From contig HG738140.1 of NCBI GenBank assembly GCA_000499405.2, positions 1,817,024-1,881,023 on the forward strand: DNA of 64,000 nucleotides. The letters are read 5' to 3'. The translations under genes were made by a program, and so were the position numbers. The stretch's first letter is position 1; each line of letters starts with the position of its first letter. The DNA is from Onchocerca volvulus. Taxonomy: Eukaryota; Nematoda; Chromadorea; Rhabditida; Onchocercidae. The notes beneath the pieces are model-generated. The model saw only the letters and a program-made list of their open reading frames with translations. It had not been told where the DNA came from and searched no databases. Shown here one piece after another: positions 61,619-64,000 of this stretch.

Positions 61619-62758
61619 TGTTATATTTGTGATAGATAAGAAAATTAGTAAGCGAACTGAAATTTTTGATCATGTTTACACTACGCCTATTTTCTGCATT
61701 TAACAGGAGTCGATCACGTGAAACGTGGCCGTCTCCAATTAGTTTGGATCATAATTTTAGTAAGTTATTTCTTATCTTCAAATAATCTTTATCTTTCAAT
61801 ATTTCAGTTTATTTGAATTTGATGCTTTCTTCATTTTTGGAAAGAAAAAAAAATTTATTTTTTTTCAAGATGAAACGATTGAATGAAATTGTACACTTGT
61901 TAAATAGACATGGTATACCGCTCGGAGTGAAGAATAGTTCCAGTCAGGTAAAAAAAAAAAAACTTATTCTTTAATTTCAGAAAATTCTAAAAATTATACG
62001 CACACAATTATTTATTAGTACTACATTTCGTAAAAAAACAAAAAAACAAATTTAGTTTTAACATTTTAATTCTATTATTCATAAACTATGATAAAAACTT
62101 CTACTGATTTGCAATATCAAAAAATAGAAAACAAACAAAAAAATTTAAAATACCAAAAGACATTAAAAAAATAGAAAAAAAAAAGGATGGAAGTTGTAAC
62201 ATTCTTCCAAATTTGTAAAACTAGAACAAAAAAGAGTGTTACATTTTTTTTCATCTTTTTTTTTCTATTTTGATGAATCAAATAGTAGTTTTAACTTATT
62301 TGGGGAAAAAATTCAAAGATTTGAGTATAATTTTTAACGATTTTTTAATTTAATTTTTAACTGTTAATATAGTATATGGGTCGGGAAATTGGATAAAAAT
62401 GAAAATCATTAGGATTTGTATAGTTCAAAGATGAACTAATCTAGCTCTAGAATGTAGAATTATGATAATTTGGAAACTATGATAAGTTTTAAAATTTCAG
62501 TAGAAATAATTTTAGTCCAAATAATTTCAACAATTAAAATTTCAGGGTTCTATAAGTTTATGGGCTAAAGATGGTATACCATCAGTTAATTATCTACCTG
62601 ACAAAGCTCTCGATTATTATTACTATTTCCATCATACTGAGGGTGATTATATAACGATATTCAAGGACGAAGATCTGGAATATACGGCAGCAATTTTTGC
62701 TGTTTTAGGCCATGTAATCGCCAATATGGATAATTGGGGATATAATCAATTTATGTGA
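56195..62758 (+). CDS. CPQ: Carboxypeptidase Q (plasma glutamate carboxypeptidase), peptidase family M28
   Basis: A secreted or lysosomal zinc dipeptidase. Predicted 480 aa (human 472). Exons: 56195-56278, 57404-57579, 57974-58089, 58716-58816, 59317-59491, 59740-59895, 60543-60705, 61189-61369, 61870-61947, 62546-62758 (TGA). Residues 1-20 form a signal peptide ending before GENY. M28 motifs: His283 in AHIDSWDVGQG, bridging Asp295 in ALDNGGG, catalytic Glu334 and ligand Glu335 in WTAEEQG, and His439/440 in FHHTEGD. The position that carries a zinc-ligand Asp in CPQ (ESDAG-type) reads ETNKG, Asn363. Exon 2 (after the only nearby AG, 57402-57403) is the least conserved part. Intron 4 holds a duplicated copy of the exon 5 start, intron 6 an 18-N gap, and intron 8 an R1 repeat. 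A hairpin lies 58 bp after the stop. Confidence 0.93.
59023..59357 (+). repeat. Tandem duplication spanning the start of CPQ exon 5
   Basis: Copy 1 about 59023-59180 and copy 2 about 59201-59357 (period 178) both include CAAAT(C/T)(A/C)TATAAA, TGACGTAGTTTTACGTT, TAGCACGTGAAT and AGATTGTCGTAACAG. Copy 2 overlaps the real exon start at 59317; copy 1 carries an equivalent acceptor (AG 59139-59140) and a short in-frame pseudo-exon. Confidence 0.85.
60035..60052. other. Assembly gap (18 N)
   Basis: Unresolved bases inside CPQ intron 6, flanked by T8 on the left and A8 on the right. True length is unknown. Confidence 0.98.
60388..60513. repeat. AATCATATCAT-type simple repeat
   Basis: Ten or more irregular units of AATCATATCA(T) in CPQ intron 6, ending shortly before the acceptor of the exon at 60543. 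Confidence 0.75.
61447..61740 (+). repeat. Dispersed repeat R1, copy c
   Basis: In CPQ intron 8. It has AAAAATGTAAATGTTC, TCATCGATTAATTTCAAATT, ACATTCGAATAGGCGCATAT, a T tract of over 25, then GTGATAGATAAGAAAA and a tail with CACGTGAAACGTGGCC. Confidence 0.8.
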
Positions 62759-63300
62759 TATTTTTCTGCTGAGAGAAACTTTTATGCATAAAATTACCAA
62801 TCATATATATACATATAAAATGGAAAATTTTCGGAAGGATTTCCGAAAATTTTCCATTTTTTAAATTTATGCATTCAAAATTTAAATTCGATTATTAAAA
62901 TAGTACTTAATGATACTTATTTATTCTGATATTATTAACTATGATATTAAGTATTTTCAAATAATCAATTCATCGCAAAATTAATACAAAATAAGATTAA
63001 AAATTATTAATTAAAACTAAAGTGAATATACAGGTTAGCATATCAAATCTGTTTGTATTGTTCATTTGTTATAAATCAATTAATTGTCTAAAGTTTCACA
63101 ATTAACCAAAAAGATAATTAAAGGAATGATTTCTTTCTAGTAGTGATTGATATATTCAAATCAGCCCGTATATTAATGCAATTCTGCAAACCTATATATT
63201 TCGCTGCAATTGAAATGAGAAAATAATACAAGAGATTTGTACTGAATGAATCATTAATTTTAATTAATAAATATACATTAAGATAATGAATATGTCAAAG
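62759..63300. other. CPQ 3' flank, convergent with the minus-strand gene at the right edge
   Basis: AT-rich; contains the hairpin at 62817-62860. No exon seen. Confidence 0.5.
62817..62860. repeat. Perfect 20-bp inverted repeat, 4-base loop
   Basis: Left arm 62817-62836 (AAAATGGAAAATTTTCGGAA) is exactly complementary to the right arm 62841-62860; loop GGAT. It lies 58 bp after the CPQ stop codon. Confidence 0.95.
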
Positions 63301-63461
63301 CTACATATAATTACGCTTTGGCTTTAATATTGGATTCAAAATATAGAGCCATTGCTTCAGAGGTATTTCAATGCTACGATCGTGTACAATTAAATCGGAT
63401 CCCAGAATACTGTTACCTTGTACATTGACCAATCGTAGATTTCCACTTGACCAATCTAAGC
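63301..63461 (-). CDS. Last exon of an unrecognised gene (partial)
   Basis: Reading from an acceptor (TTTAG, AG 63463-63462) this exon gives two bases, then 52 codons and TAG at 63303-63301. The peptide is ordinary in composition (LDWSSGNLRL, SDLIVHDRSIEIP, KQWLYILNP) and unlike the surrounding AT-rich noise, so it is probably real coding sequence. The rest of the gene should lie beyond the right edge, past the repeats at 63469-63870. The family is not recognised. Confidence 0.55.
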
Positions 63462-63468
63462 CTAAATT

Positions 63469-63610
63469 AATCTATGTAAATAAAAATGTGAATGTTCGTT
63501 GTCGTTTTTGATCGCAACATTGTAAGTTCTTATCGATTGCTTTGAAATTTTGATACAACGTTGCATTCGAATGGGCCAAGTTTCTTTATAGATATATCTA
63601 CCCTTTTTTT
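63469..63610 (+). repeat. Dispersed repeat R1, copy d (truncated)
   Basis: Carries the left half of R1: AAAAATGTGAATGTTCGTTG, CTTATCGATTGCTTTGAAAT, TTTTGATACAACGTTGCATT. It stops at the T tract, where R2 sequence begins. Confidence 0.8.
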
Positions 63611-63614
63611 ATCT

Positions 63615-63715
63615 CTCTGCAAGGATAAACATGTTTCCCGCCAAAATGCTCCGATTAGAAGAAAGCAAAGTGAGATCAACCAATCATTGATTCACTGTTC
63701 GATAATAGTCGGCAA
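63615..63715 (-). repeat. Dispersed repeat R2, copy c (inverted)
   Basis: Its reverse complement matches 37890-37955: GATTGGTTGAT, CACTTTG, GGAGCATTTTGGCGGGAAAC, CATGTTT. It lies between two R1 copies. Confidence 0.7.
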
Positions 63716-63716
63716 A

Positions 63717-63870
63717 TAATTTATATAAATAAAAATATAAATGTTCGTTGTAGATTTTGACAGAACGTTTCAAGTTCTTCATGGATTGATTTGAAATTTT
63801 TTTTTTCTTTTTTAGCAGAACGAGTCAGTGTAGCATGGCCAGATACAGTTGATATTATACATAAAAAATA
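63717..63870 (+). repeat. Dispersed repeat R1, copy e (internally deleted)
   Basis: Starts TTTATATAAATAAAAATATA and TTCGTTGTAG, keeps ATGGATTGATTTGAAAT, then jumps after a T tract to the right end of R1 (GTGTAGCATGGCCAGATACAG). Confidence 0.75.
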
Positions 63871-64000
63871 TTATCAACTGGAATCTACGGAAGTAATTAA
63901 ATTTTCAGAAAGTATTTGAAATATAATATATATTACATAAATTGTTCATATGTATTCAAATAAACAAAAGCCCATTGAAAAATATGGAAACATAATAAGG

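Overview
The window looks like nuclear DNA of a nematode, probably from the spirurid/filarial side. It is very AT-rich. Coding exons are short and cut by many small introns with TTTTCAG-type acceptors. Five genes have an isolated acceptor immediately before the first ATG, as expected for spliced-leader trans-splicing. Seven of the nine large genes are well-conserved single-copy eukaryotic genes. No bacterial, viral or CRISPR features were seen. The organism assignment is an inference from gene style, not a database result.

Layout, left to right: (+) 3' part of NRDE2 (56-5765), a HAT-repeat nuclear RNA-silencing/exosome factor; (+) TVP23 Golgi membrane protein (7648-9316); (-) a globin with an N-myristoylation signal (11680-13931); a 3.9 kb AT-rich desert; (-) XPF/ERCC4 repair nuclease in 21 exons (17791-24202); a doubtful small membrane ORF (25167); (-) ETHE1 persulfide dioxygenase (about 25549-28786); a repeat-rich divergent intergenic region; (+) TBC1D20 Rab-GAP (31987-35233); (+) a 644-aa polytopic membrane protein that I do not recognise (37135-41968); (-) SRP72 (42582-46888); a 3.7 kb intergenic region rich in ACGTGA motifs; (+) a small SMIM20-like membrane protein (50662-50874); (+) SDS22/PPP1R7 leucine-rich regulator (51409-54100); (+) carboxypeptidase Q, a secreted M28 peptidase (56195-62758); (-) the last exon of an unrecognised gene (63301-63461). 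All exon boundaries were derived by hand from splice dinucleotides, phase and family resemblance. Phases close for every large gene except at one junction in NRDE2.

The genes do not form a pathway; they are housekeeping functions (RNA silencing, Golgi traffic, DNA repair, sulfide detoxification, ER Rab regulation, protein targeting, PP1 regulation, proteolysis). The unusual material is mostly structural. At least two dispersed repeat families are present, with copies in introns and in a composite at the right edge. Other items are two introns that seem to use GC donors in the same AG|GCAT context, duplicated splice acceptors, a near-perfect hairpin just 3' of carboxypeptidase Q, ACGT-rich clusters near several gene starts, and an Asp-to-Asn change at a predicted zinc ligand of carboxypeptidase Q. 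I found no convincing new multi-gene system. The best candidates for real novelty are the orphan membrane protein and the repeat family here called R1.
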